Shown one piece after another: positions 9,844 to 17,173 of a stretch of DNA of 64,000 nt (positions are counted from its first letter, which is position 1; each line of letters starts with the position of its first letter). This stretch comes from an uncultured Campylobacter sp. (GTDB lineage Bacteria > Campylobacterota > Campylobacteria > Campylobacterales > Campylobacteraceae). The notes beneath the pieces are model-generated. The model saw only the letters and a program-made list of their open reading frames with translations, did not search any database and was not told where the DNA came from. The stretch covers positions 29,447 through 93,446 of the forward strand of contig CAKVDW010000004.1 in NCBI GenBank assembly GCA_934728065.1. The letters are read 5' to 3'. A program made the position numbers and the translations under genes.

Positions 9844-10335
9844 TTAAGAAAATTGTGGTTTGATTTTAGCAACCCAAGCATCAATGCGTTGTTCGGTCAT
9901 ATCCTCTTGGTTGTCATTATCAAGAGCAAGCCCTATAAAATTGCCACCTTCCACAGCTTCACTAGCTTCAAAGCTATATCCTTCAGTAGATACACTGCCT
10001 ACAAGATTTGCTCCTGCTTCTTTAAGTTTTTGGGCAAGTTTTCCCATACCGCTACAATAAGTATCAGAATAACTCTCGCTATCGCCCATACCGAAAACCG
10101 CAGCAGTTTTACCTTGAAGTTTAAGTGAGCCAAAATCAAAGGCTTCCCAATCATCTTGTAAATCCCCACTACCCCAAGTTGAAGTGCCTACAACAATCTT
10201 ATCATAAGAGTTTATCTTATCTGCATCAATATCAGCGATATTTAAAACATCGCTAACGCCTAATTTTTCAGCGATTAAATTCGCTGCACCTTCTGTATTT
10301 CCCATAGCACTACCGTAAATTACTGCTACTGACAT
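9844..10335 (-). CDS. fldA: Flavodoxin
   Basis: Flavodoxin is a small FMN electron carrier, in this group probably linked to pyruvate and 2-oxoglutarate oxidoreductases. The N-terminal FMN phosphate loop is IYGSAMGNTEGAA, and WGSGDLQDDWE and GDSESYSDTYC match the FMN ring-contact regions. I chose the start at 10335 over an in-frame ATG 42 bp upstream. GGGAG sits directly before it, and the resulting MSVAVIYGSA start and 163-residue length fit the family. The upstream 200 bp are AT-rich with -10-like TATAGAAT and TATAAT boxes. Confidence 0.95.
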   Translation of the reverse strand: MSVAVIYGSAMGNTEGAANLIAEKLGVSDVLNIADIDADKINSYDKIVVGTSTWGSGDLQDDWEAFDFGSLKLQGKTAAVFGMGDSESYSDTYCSGMGKLAQKLKEAGANLVGSVSTEGYSFEASEAVEGGNFIGLALDNDNQEDMTEQRIDAWVAKIKPQFS

Positions 10336-10536
10336 TTTTTCTCCCTTAAAAAGTAATATGAAAGAAATTCTATACAAATTTCATTAATGGAAACTCAATT
10401 TTTAATTAAATTTCTATGATTTTCGCCAAGCACCTATTATACTTATATAAGACGAAAATAAAGCTCAAATTTTAACTAAAAATTACGCATATTCTCAAAA
10501 TTTTATAATTTAGCTTTTTATTTTTACCGAATTTCA

Positions 10537-10854
10537 TCAACGCTCTTTTGAGCAAGAAAAATCCTTGCCGAGATTAAAGACCTTGCAATACTCGCTATAC
10601 ACGCAGCTAACGCTTCTTTTGGCGCACACAAGGGGTATGGAGCGTTTTTTGGCTTCACCCTTAATCTTTTTCATCGTGTTGTGGTTGAGAAAACTCGTAA
10701 GCATCACCACGCAGTTGGTGTCTTGCGGTATGGGCTTACGGTTTACGCGGTTTTCGTTGCGCGCGTCCCAATGTTCGATTTTTTTGACTCCTAAATCATA
10801 AAGCACAGCCTTTATCGGCGTAATCTCATCAGCACCTATGACTAAAACTGACAT
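10537..10854 (-). CDS. DUF2325 domain protein
   Basis: A 105-residue soluble protein with the DUF2325 pattern: an N-terminal SVLVIGAD beta strand, a middle TNCVVMLTSFLNHNTMKKIK block, and a C-terminal half with three cysteines (VCAKRSVSCVYSEYC). I recall the same gene near fldA in C. jejuni. No biochemical function is established for the family. AGGACG lies before the ATG. The gene is monocistronic as far as can be seen. Confidence 0.7.
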   Translation of the reverse strand: MSVLVIGADEITPIKAVLYDLGVKKIEHWDARNENRVNRKPIPQDTNCVVMLTSFLNHNTMKKIKGEAKKRSIPLVCAKRSVSCVYSEYCKVFNLGKDFSCSKER

Positions 10855-10971
10855 TTTTCGTCCTTTCGTATAAATTTATTTTGACATTGTAGCAAAAAAT
10901 TCTTAATATATTTTGAAAGTAATTACCAAAATAATAAAAATTTAAAATTTTTAAGGAAAAATGCTCTATTA

Positions 10972-11000
10972 TTGACTTATAAGAAATTTTTGTGTATAAT
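10972..11000 (+). promoter_or_regulatory. Promoter of the tRNA operon
   Basis: TTGACT (10972-10977) and TATAAT (10995-11000) are separated by exactly 17 bp, and the -10 carries an extended TGTG in front. This is close to the sigma-70 consensus and unusually complete for Campylobacter, where -35 boxes are normally weak. The predicted start is near 11007, about 17 bp before tRNA-Pro. Confidence 0.85.
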
Positions 11001-11023
11001 CAGCGTTTTACTTTTGTTTTTAT

Positions 11024-11101
11024 CGGGGTGTGGCGCAGTCTGGTTAGCGTATCTGGTTTGGGACCAGAGGGTCGAAAGTTCGAATCTTTTCACCCCGACC
11101 A
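11024..11101 (+). tRNA. tRNA-Pro (anticodon TGG)
   Basis: Cloverleaf with a 7-bp acceptor stem (CGGGGTG/CACCCCG), anticodon stem TCTGG/CCAGA and loop TTTGGGA, giving anticodon TGG at 11059-11061. The T-arm contains GTTCGAATC, and CCA is encoded. Confidence 0.95.
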
Positions 11102-11110
11102 TTATTTAAT

Positions 11111-11188
11111 GGTGAGTGTAGCTCAGTCGGTTAGAGCATCAGATTGTGGTCCTGAGGGTCGTGGGTTCAATTCCCATCACTCACCCCA
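11111..11188 (+). tRNA. tRNA-His (anticodon GTG)
   Basis: Anticodon loop TTGTGGT gives GTG at 11146-11148. An extra 5' G (11111) facing C73 is encoded, the normal identity element of tRNA-His, and CCA is encoded. The last anticodon-stem pair is an A-C mismatch. Confidence 0.94.
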
Positions 11189-11191
11189 GTC

Positions 11192-11268
11192 GCGTTCGTA
11201 GCTCAACTGGATAGAGCGACAGACTTCGGATCTGTAGGCTGTGGGTTCAAGTCCTACCGGGCGCACCA
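11192..11268 (+). tRNA. tRNA-Arg (anticodon TCG)
   Basis: Anticodon stem ACAGA/TCTGT with loop CTTCGGA gives TCG at 11226-11228. The acceptor stem GCGTTCG/CGGGCGC holds two G-U pairs. CCA is encoded. Confidence 0.94.
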
Positions 11269-11279
11269 CTTTTGTTTGA

Positions 11280-11356
11280 GCGCTCATAGCTCAGCTGGAT
11301 AGAGCAACGGCCTTCTAAGCCGTAGGTCAGAGGTTCAAATCCTCTTGAGCGTACCA
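11280..11356 (+). tRNA. tRNA-Arg (anticodon TCT)
   Basis: Anticodon stem ACGGC/GCCGT with loop CTTCTAA gives TCT at 11314-11316. Acceptor GCGCTCA/TGAGCGT has a G-U pair at its end. CCA is encoded. This tRNA reads the AGA codons that are common in this genome. Confidence 0.94.
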
Positions 11357-11366
11357 CTTTTGTTTT

Positions 11367-11451
11367 GCGGATGTGGTGAAATTGGCAGACACGCCAGACT
11401 TAGGATCTGGTGCAGCAATGCGTGAAGGTTCAAGTCCTTTCATCCGCACCA
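11367..11451 (+). tRNA. tRNA-Leu (anticodon TAG)
   Basis: A class II tRNA with a variable arm (TGCAGCAATGCG). Anticodon stem CCAGA/TCTGG with loop CTTAGGA gives TAG at 11401-11403. Acceptor GCGGATG/CATCCGC and encoded CCA. It is the last gene of the five-tRNA operon. Confidence 0.94.
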
Positions 11452-11466
11452 TTTGTTAGGATTTTA

Positions 11467-13101
11467 ATGAAATTTATCTTGCAACTCATCATAGCTCATA
11501 AATTTAAAGTTTTTGCTTTTTTGCTTCTTAGCGCAATTACAAGCTTGCTTGGCGTTGGCACTTTGGCTTTTATTAACGAGTATTTGCTTAAAAGTGGCGA
11601 TGAAAAGGGTATTTACATAGCTTATTTTGTCGCCCTTTTGCTTACCTTTTTCGCCTGCTCGCTTTTTGTGGAGATTGCACTAGCGCGTTTTGGGCAAAAT
11701 TTCATATTCAAAATGCAAAAAAGGCTCGTCAAACAAATCCTTGACACGCCCTTTTTAAAGATAGAGCAAATCACCAAAGCAAAGCTACTTGCAAGCCTTA
11801 ACAACGATGTGCGCATCATATCTTTCGGGCTTTTGCGCTTTCCAGACTTTATCCAGTCCCTGATTCTCATCATCGCAAGCTCGTTTTATCTTTATCTTTT
11901 ATCGCCTAAAATTTTCCTTTTTTGCTCGGTTTTCATCGCGCTTTTGTTCCTTGTGGATTATCGCTTTTTGATGAAAGATTATCAGTATTTTAGAAAATCG
12001 CGCGATATAGATGATGCCTTGCAAAAAGACTATGAAAATATCCTTGACGGGCGCAAAGAGCTAGCTTTAAACGCTTATAGGGCTAAGCTTTATTATGAAA
12101 ATGAATTTGAAAAACACGCAAAGGGCAAGCGCGACACAAATGTGATGGGCGCGCTTTTTCAAAGCCTATCAGGCAACTTCACAAATGCGGGTTTTTTAGC
12201 CCTTGTTGGCTTTGAATTCTACCTTTCCTTGCACTTTGGCTGGGCGAGTTTAGAAAGTGCCACAACCATCGCCATCGCCATACTCTTTTTACGCACGCCG
12301 CTGATGGGCGTCATAGACACGATTCCCACGCTTTTGATGGCAAAGGTTTCTTTGGATAAGATTGAAAATTTAGCACTCAGCGAGCATAAGGGCGAATTTG
12401 AGCTTGTCAAAGCACCTAAAATTTGGCACTCTGTGCGCTTTGATGAAGTCAGCTTTTGCTATGACAGCAAGTTTTCACTCGCGCCAACAAGCCTTGAAAT
12501 TCATAAGGGCGAACTTGTTTTTTTAATCGGCAAAAACGGCAGCGGTAAATCCACCTTTTCCTTGCTTTTAGCCTCTATTATTCGCCCTGATAGCGGAACT
12601 ATTTATTTAGATGAAACGCCGATAAATGAAAGCAATAAACAGTCGTATCGCTCTTTAATTACGGCGATTTTTAGCGATTTTCATCTTTTCACACAAGCTA
12701 TTTGCGATGAGAGCTTAGCTAGCGAAGCTAAAATCGCAAGCTGGCTCGAAATTTTAGAGCTTTCACAAAAAACACAAGTCATAAACGGGCAAATCACCAC
12801 AACAAAACTCTCCACAGGTCAAAGAAAACGGCTTGCTATGCTCATTTCTTTGCTTGAGGATAGAGATATTTTGATTTTAGATGAATTTGCTGCTGACCAA
12901 GACCCTATTTTTAGACGGTTTTTCTACACCAAACTTTTGCCCTTGCTTAAAAAAGAAGGCAAAACAGTCTTAGCCATAAGCCACGATGAGAAATATTTTG
13001 ACACAGCAGATAGAATTTTTCTTGCCCAAAATGGACTCATAACAGAATTAAAGGGCGAAAATATCAAGGATTTAGCAAAAAATTTAGTCGAAAAATTTTA
13101 G
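11467..13101 (+). CDS. ABC exporter, PvdE/SyrD/YojI (cyclic peptide/siderophore) family
   Basis: A 544-residue fused exporter: six membrane segments in the first 300 residues, then one nucleotide-binding domain. That domain has Walker A FLIGKNGSGKST, signature LSTGQ and Walker B ILILDEFAADQDP. The Walker B extension AADQDP, followed by FRRFFYTKLLP, is typical of the PvdE/SyrD/YojI branch, whose members export pyoverdine precursors, syringomycin or microcin J25. The ATG at 11467 was chosen because a frame opening upstream lies inside tRNA-Leu. No peptide-biosynthesis gene lies nearby, so the substrate is unknown. The gene follows the tRNA operon by 15 bp and may be read from its promoter. Confidence 0.8.
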   Translation: MKFILQLIIAHKFKVFAFLLLSAITSLLGVGTLAFINEYLLKSGDEKGIYIAYFVALLLTFFACSLFVEIALARFGQNFIFKMQKRLVKQILDTPFLKIEQITKAKLLASLNNDVRIISFGLLRFPDFIQSLILIIASSFYLYLLSPKIFLFCSVFIALLFLVDYRFLMKDYQYFRKSRDIDDALQKDYENILDGRKELALNAYRAKLYYENEFEKHAKGKRDTNVMGALFQSLSGNFTNAGFLALVGFEFYLSLHFGWASLESATTIAIAILFLRTPLMGVIDTIPTLLMAKVSLDKIENLALSEHKGEFELVKAPKIWHSVRFDEVSFCYDSKFSLAPTSLEIHKGELVFLIGKNGSGKSTFSLLLASIIRPDSGTIYLDETPINESNKQSYRSLITAIFSDFHLFTQAICDESLASEAKIASWLEILELSQKTQVINGQITTTKLSTGQRKRLAMLISLLEDRDILILDEFAADQDPIFRRFFYTKLLPLLKKEGKTVLAISHDEKYFDTADRIFLAQNGLITELKGENIKDLAKNLVEKF

Positions 13102-13108
13102 CCCTAGT

Positions 13109-13142
13109 GGGGCTTACAAAAAATTTCTTTTTACTTTATAAT
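13109..13142 (+). promoter_or_regulatory. nikZ promoter with upstream GGGGCTTAC element
   Basis: A -10 TATAAT lies at 13137-13142. At 28 bp upstream is GGGGCTTAC, which forms the right arm of the small inverted repeat AGCCC-TAGTG-GGGCT (13100-13114). The 34-bp block recurs at 17115-17148 before nikY with 30 of 34 bases identical and the same spacing. The inverted repeat could also be a terminator for the exporter gene. Confidence 0.65.
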
Positions 13143-13170
13143 TGTTAGGAAAAACATACAAGGAGTAAAA

Positions 13171-14691
13171 ATGTTAAAAAGAATTCTGTTGTTGTGCCTT
13201 TTTTGCGCACTTAGTTTTGCTGCAACGCCAAAAGATACGATTATCGTGGCGGTTGAAAACGAGATAGAGCGTATCAACCCGATTTTCAGTGAGGACCACG
13301 ATGAGGCGGTGAGGCTCATCTTTTCGGGGCTTGTGCGCTTTGATGAAAAGATGAAAATTCAGCCTGATTTAGCAAAATCGTGGAAAGTCAGCAAAGACGG
13401 GCTTACATATAGCTTTGAGTTGCGAGATGATGTGCTGTGGCACGATGGGGCGAAATTTAGCGCAAAAGATGTGGAATTCACGCTTAAAGCCGTCAATGAC
13501 GCCAAATTTAACTCGCCTGTGCGGGCAAATTACGAGATGATAAAGGACATAAAAGTCCTTGACGACACGCACATTAGTATCACGCTTGCTTATCCTTTTC
13601 CAGCCTTTTTGGACGCTTTGATGATGGGTATGTTGCCACAGCATCTTTTGCAAAATGAGAATTTAAACACAAGCAAATTCAACCAAAAGCCCATAGGCAC
13701 GGGCGCATTTAAGTTTAAGGCGTGGAAAAAAGGGCAATATCTAAGTTTGGAGGCAAATGAAAACTATCATTTAGGCAAGGTGCAAAGCCCAAAGCTTATT
13801 TTAAGGCATATCAGCGACCCAAATATCAGTGCTTTGGAGCTTAAAAACGGCAGCGTTGATGTGGCACTTGTGGGCTTTGAAATGGTAGAGAGCTTTAAAA
13901 ATGATGATAAATTCAAGGTTTTAGTGGAAAATTCAGCCGATTATAGAGCCTTAATGTATAATTTTGACAACCCTATTTTCAAGGACAAAGCCGTGCGCGA
14001 AGCCCTTGATTATGCTGTGGATAAAAGGCTCATCGTGGATAAACTCTTGCACTCGCTTGGCAAGGTAGCCCATCACCCCTTGCAAAACTCGTGGGCAAGC
14101 CCTAAAAAAAGCACACAACGCGCTTACAATCCGCAAAAAGCAAGTGAAATTCTCGCAAAGGCGGGCTGGCAAAAAAACGCTAAGGGCATACTAGAAAAAA
14201 ACGGCGTTGAGCTTAAATTTGACTTGTATGCGATGAGCAACGACCCTTTGCGCGTGGCTTTGGTGAAGCTCTTGTCAAGCGAATTTGGCAAAATCGGCAT
14301 AAAAACGCAGGTTTTTGCAAAGCCTGCTGGCAGCTTTGACTACTCAAAGGTAGATAGCTTTTTGGTAGGCTGGGGAACGCCTTATGACCCTGATTTGCAC
14401 ACTTATAGGGTGTTTGAAAGCACACAAGATAAGGTGTGGAATTTCGGGCATTATAAAAACGCAAAAGCCGATGAAGCACTGAAAAAAGCGCGTTCTACCC
14501 TTGATGAAAAAAAGCGAAAGGCGCATTATGCTGAATTTATCAGCGCTTTAAATGACGAACCGCCTTTTTTGTTTTTGGTGTATTTGGACTTTCCTTTGGT
14601 GTATAACAAGGACATAAAGGGCATAAAGCCCCAAATTCTAGGGCATCACGGCGTTGGCTTTTCGTGGAATGCTTGGCAGTGGAGCAAATAA
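13171..14691 (+). CDS. nikZ: Nickel/peptide-type ABC importer, periplasmic binding protein
   Basis: A 506-residue member of the DppA/NikA binding-protein family (SBP_bac_5). A signal peptide ends near LSFAA, and the family signature YSFELRDDVLWHDGAKFSAKDVEF lies near residues 88-110. Gene order Z-Y-X-W-V and protein sizes match what I recall of C. jejuni Cj1584c-Cj1580c, described as the nickel importer NikZYXWV. A peptide importer is the alternative. AAGGAG precedes the ATG. Unlike that arrangement, here the partner permease genes start 2.5 kb downstream, beyond two inverted genes. Confidence 0.75.
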   Translation: MLKRILLLCLFCALSFAATPKDTIIVAVENEIERINPIFSEDHDEAVRLIFSGLVRFDEKMKIQPDLAKSWKVSKDGLTYSFELRDDVLWHDGAKFSAKDVEFTLKAVNDAKFNSPVRANYEMIKDIKVLDDTHISITLAYPFPAFLDALMMGMLPQHLLQNENLNTSKFNQKPIGTGAFKFKAWKKGQYLSLEANENYHLGKVQSPKLILRHISDPNISALELKNGSVDVALVGFEMVESFKNDDKFKVLVENSADYRALMYNFDNPIFKDKAVREALDYAVDKRLIVDKLLHSLGKVAHHPLQNSWASPKKSTQRAYNPQKASEILAKAGWQKNAKGILEKNGVELKFDLYAMSNDPLRVALVKLLSSEFGKIGIKTQVFAKPAGSFDYSKVDSFLVGWGTPYDPDLHTYRVFESTQDKVWNFGHYKNAKADEALKKARSTLDEKKRKAHYAEFISALNDEPPFLFLVYLDFPLVYNKDIKGIKPQILGHHGVGFSWNAWQWSK

Positions 14692-14708
14692 GGGCATTAA
14701 GCCCTTAT
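14688..14708. terminator. Bidirectional hairpin covering two stop codons
   Basis: ATAAGGGC and GCCCTTAT form a perfect 8-bp stem around a 5-nt loop. The nikZ stop codon (14689-14691) lies in the left arm, and the stop codon of the convergent gene (14697-14699) lies in the loop. T runs are lacking on both sides, so efficiency is uncertain. Confidence 0.6.
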
Positions 14709-15890
14709 ATCAACTCTATTTAAAAAACGGTTGCCATTGCTTTTTATAGAGTCAAAGAGTATTGAAAGCATATCCAAATCCTGTTGATTTTTTAGTATAT
14801 CTTTAAGAGTAAAAAACCCAATGTCCTTATAAATCTCGCTTTTACTTTTCACTTGAATGGGAGTAAAAGCAGATTTCTCTTCTTCATTTTGACTGGCATT
14901 TTGCATAAAGTTTGCTCTATTAAAATTGCTTTCTTCTTTCCATTTAGCCTTTCTTTTATCTGATATTTCTTTAAGCTTAAGCCATTTGTCCTTAAATTCA
15001 TCTATACTTAAATTTGAATTTAACAAATCCATTTTTTCAAACAAAGCCGCTTCAGCTGGATTTTGCTCCATAAATTCCTCAAGTTGTCTTAAAGTGCTTG
15101 CATTTATGCCCTCATCAAATCCTTGAAGTTTGCCCCAAATAGTCGTTTGCCCTTCTCTAATGGCAAAATTTACATTCCTACCAACAATAAAAGCCATAAA
15201 AACACCGCCCTTATCAATAAAACCATCAGCATTTATGTATTTATCGCCTCCAATCTTATCTAGGGCATATTTAAATTCCTCATTGAAATTTTCACCTGCT
15301 AAAAGATCAAAGCTTGTTGTTTTAATAATATCCTCACTTGGTGAGCGGTTTGCAAGTGCTTGATTTACATAGTCTTTATATTCTTGCTCATCAAGTGTGT
15401 AGGTTTTGATGACATTTAAGCTCTTTTTGTCTAAATCATAAGCCTGAGGCAAACTCGCTAAATCCTCTTGCGTAAAACTTTGCTTTGATGCGAGTTTGTC
15501 ATTTAAAAGCTGTGAAAAAATCTTAAAGCCATTTTTAAAAGTTTGAGCTATGTCTATATTTGAATATCCACTAAATGAACTTGTTTGAGCATTTATATAC
15601 TTTTGCACACTTGTAGAATGGATTTTATAATCTTGTGGAATTTTAGCTGCTTTGTTAAATTCCTCTGTAAAATAGCCCTCTTTATCGACCTTATAGCCTA
15701 AAATTTCATTTACAGCCTTGCTTTTGTTTTTAATTGAGTTTTTGTTTAAAGAACTTTGAGTTGAATTTTCAATCTTGCTATTTGATGAATTTGTTATTTT
15801 ATTTAAATTTTCAGTGTTTTGAGAATTTTTAAAAACTAAAAAATTATTACTTGTATTATTATTTGAATAAGAATTGATTAAATTTAACAT
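14697..15890 (-). CDS. Cj0814-family, probable flagellum-dependent secreted protein (paralogue A)
   Basis: A 397-residue protein with an Asn/Ser-rich, probably disordered N-terminus (residues 1-60), no Sec signal and no membrane segment. Residues 61-92 carry the conserved block beginning NEILGYKVDKEGYFTEEFNK. A second shared feature near residue 222 is DKYINADGFIDKGG. It ends in RVDIRA. I recall this family as Cj0814-type proteins annotated as flagellar-dependent secreted, which fits the sigma-28 box upstream. It is a paralogue of the next gene on the same strand. Its effector activity is unknown. Confidence 0.65.
   Translation of the reverse strand: MLNLINSYSNNNTSNNFLVFKNSQNTENLNKITNSSNSKIENSTQSSLNKNSIKNKSKAVNEILGYKVDKEGYFTEEFNKAAKIPQDYKIHSTSVQKYINAQTSSFSGYSNIDIAQTFKNGFKIFSQLLNDKLASKQSFTQEDLASLPQAYDLDKKSLNVIKTYTLDEQEYKDYVNQALANRSPSEDIIKTTSFDLLAGENFNEEFKYALDKIGGDKYINADGFIDKGGVFMAFIVGRNVNFAIREGQTTIWGKLQGFDEGINASTLRQLEEFMEQNPAEAALFEKMDLLNSNLSIDEFKDKWLKLKEISDKRKAKWKEESNFNRANFMQNASQNEEEKSAFTPIQVKSKSEIYKDIGFFTLKDILKNQQDLDMLSILFDSIKSNGNRFLNRVDIRA
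15614..15710. repeat. Direct repeat, copy 1 (97 bp, shared by the paralogues)
   Basis: This segment is identical in 96 of 97 bases to 16731-16827. It encodes the NEILGYKVDKEG block and about twelve residues on either side, while flanking sequence diverges sharply. Confidence 0.95.
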
Positions 15891-15926
15891 TTTATTTTAC
15901 CCTCAAATCTCTTTAGCGTTTATGTT

Positions 15927-15934
15927 ATATCGGC
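15927..15934 (-). promoter_or_regulatory. Sigma-28 (FliA) -10 box
   Basis: On the minus strand this reads GCCGATAT, matching the FliA -10 consensus, about 37 bp before the ATG of the 397-residue gene. The -35 TAAA is not well matched at the expected distance. Confidence 0.6.
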
Positions 15935-15972
15935 AAATAAGAAAAATGAGTGAATAAGAATTTAGAATTTAA

Positions 15973-16956
15973 TCACGCCTTTATATCAATTTTTCTTTTC
16001 TTAGCCTTTTGAGCCATTTTTTTGTTAAGTTTTTGCAATTCTTCAAGCATAGATTGTATAGGGTCTTTGAAATTAAACCATTCGTCATTGTCATTTTTTG
16101 AACTGTCTGTGCCAAAAGATTTTTCTGCCATTTCAGCAAATTGCTGATTAACTATGGATAAATTTGCAAGCCCTTGTTCATAACTTAAAGTTTTATCGTA
16201 TCCTGTTGCCTTACCCCAAGCAGTTGTCTCGCCCTCTATGGCGTGAAGATTTGAATTTAACACAGCGATTAAAAGTCCGCCTTTTGTAACAGAACCGTCT
16301 TTGCCCATATATTTTTCCGCTGTGCTATCCCAAAATACTCCACTCATCACACTTTCTTTGCCTGCATTATGATTGTCAAAAATATTAGTTACAGGTTTAT
16401 CATAAGAAAAGTTAAAAAATAAGCTGTTTATGCTCTCTCTGTTTTCTGCTGCTTTTTTATCATTGTATCCTTGCATTGCATTGTATAATTCATCACTTGT
16501 ATCATAAATCTTAAAAACCTCCAAGCTTTGAATGCTATACTCATAACCTTGCGGAAATTGCGCTATCTCGTCTCTTGTAAAGCTATCTTTTGAGTTTAAA
16601 ATATCCTCACCTACAACTTGTGAAAGGATTTTGTAGGCACTGCCCATAGTTTTGGCTATATCTACACTATCAAATGTTCTAAAAAAATTATCCTTGTTTG
16701 TTTTTACTCTAACCAAGCTTTCCATAGTGCTAGAATGGATTTTATAATCTTGTGGAATTTTAGCTGCTTTGTTAAATTCCTCTGTAAAATAGCCCTCTTT
16801 ATCGACCTTATAGCCTAAAACTTCATTAGCCACATTTGAGCTTTTAGAATTTGAATTTGTGGAAGTTGTTGAATTTGAATTTGTTTGTTCTCTTGTTGAA
16901 AGTTTAAAATTTAAAAAGAAATTGTCATAGCTTGTGTTATTGTTAAAATTTATCAT
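15973..16956 (-). CDS. Cj0814-family, probable flagellum-dependent secreted protein (paralogue B)
   Basis: A 327-residue protein with a Ser/Thr/Asn-rich N-terminus (residues 1-42) and no Sec signal. Residues 44-75 hold the NEVLGYKVDKEGYFTEEF block, nearly identical to its neighbour at DNA level. A later EKYMGKDGSVTKGG segment corresponds to a similar stretch in the paralogue. The protein ends in KRKIDIKA. AAGGAG precedes the ATG, and a near-perfect sigma-54 promoter lies 43 bp upstream. It and paralogue A stand inverted between nikZ and nikY. Export through the flagellar apparatus is inferred. Confidence 0.65.
   Translation of the reverse strand: MINFNNNTSYDNFFLNFKLSTREQTNSNSTTSTNSNSKSSNVANEVLGYKVDKEGYFTEEFNKAAKIPQDYKIHSSTMESLVRVKTNKDNFFRTFDSVDIAKTMGSAYKILSQVVGEDILNSKDSFTRDEIAQFPQGYEYSIQSLEVFKIYDTSDELYNAMQGYNDKKAAENRESINSLFFNFSYDKPVTNIFDNHNAGKESVMSGVFWDSTAEKYMGKDGSVTKGGLLIAVLNSNLHAIEGETTAWGKATGYDKTLSYEQGLANLSIVNQQFAEMAEKSFGTDSSKNDNDEWFNFKDPIQSMLEELQKLNKKMAQKAKKRKIDIKA
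16731..16827. repeat. Direct repeat, copy 2 (97 bp)
   Basis: Partner of 15614-15710 with a single mismatch, suggesting recent duplication or gene conversion of this one block. Confidence 0.95.
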
Positions 16957-16998
16957 AGAATCTCCTTAATGAATTTCTTAATTTTACAAAATATAAAG

Positions 16999-17015
16999 AG
17001 CAAGAAGTGTGCCAA
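16999..17015 (-). promoter_or_regulatory. Sigma-54 (RpoN) promoter
   Basis: On the minus strand this reads TTGGCACACTTCTTGCT, matching the consensus YTGGCAC-N5-TTGCW with correct GG-N10-GC spacing. The predicted start near 16989 gives a 33-nt leader with AAGGAG before paralogue B. A 9-bp stem (ATAAGCCCT/AGGGCTTAT, 17020-17044) lies just upstream. Confidence 0.85.
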
Positions 17016-17114
17016 CTTTATAAGCCCTATTAATAAGGGCTTATACTGAGTTAAAACCTGTTAATCAAATTATTTAATTTCACAAAGTTTAGCATAAAAA
17101 TTTTATCCCCCATA

Positions 17115-17148
17115 GGGGCTTACAAAAAAATTTTTTTTGCCTTATAAT
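17115..17148 (+). promoter_or_regulatory. nikY promoter, second copy of the nikZ promoter block
   Basis: GGGGCTTAC (17115-17123) and TATAAT (17143-17148) repeat the 13109-13142 arrangement at identical spacing. The left side, CCCC-ATA-GGGG, again forms a short inverted repeat. The -10 overlaps the first ATG of the nikY frame, which argues for a downstream start codon. Confidence 0.7.
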
Positions 17149-17173
17149 GATGATTTACATTAAGGACTTGTCT

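Noticed and set aside
10992..11201. Plus-strand frame of 69 codons at the tRNA cluster
   Set aside because: It consists of translated tRNA-Pro and tRNA-His sequence.
17020..17044. ATAAGCCCT/AGGGCTTAT stem as an operator for the nik or sigma-54 promoter
   Set aside because: The same AAGCCC/GGGCTT stem type recurs as ordinary terminators elsewhere in the window (for example 26312-26333), so operator function is not supported.
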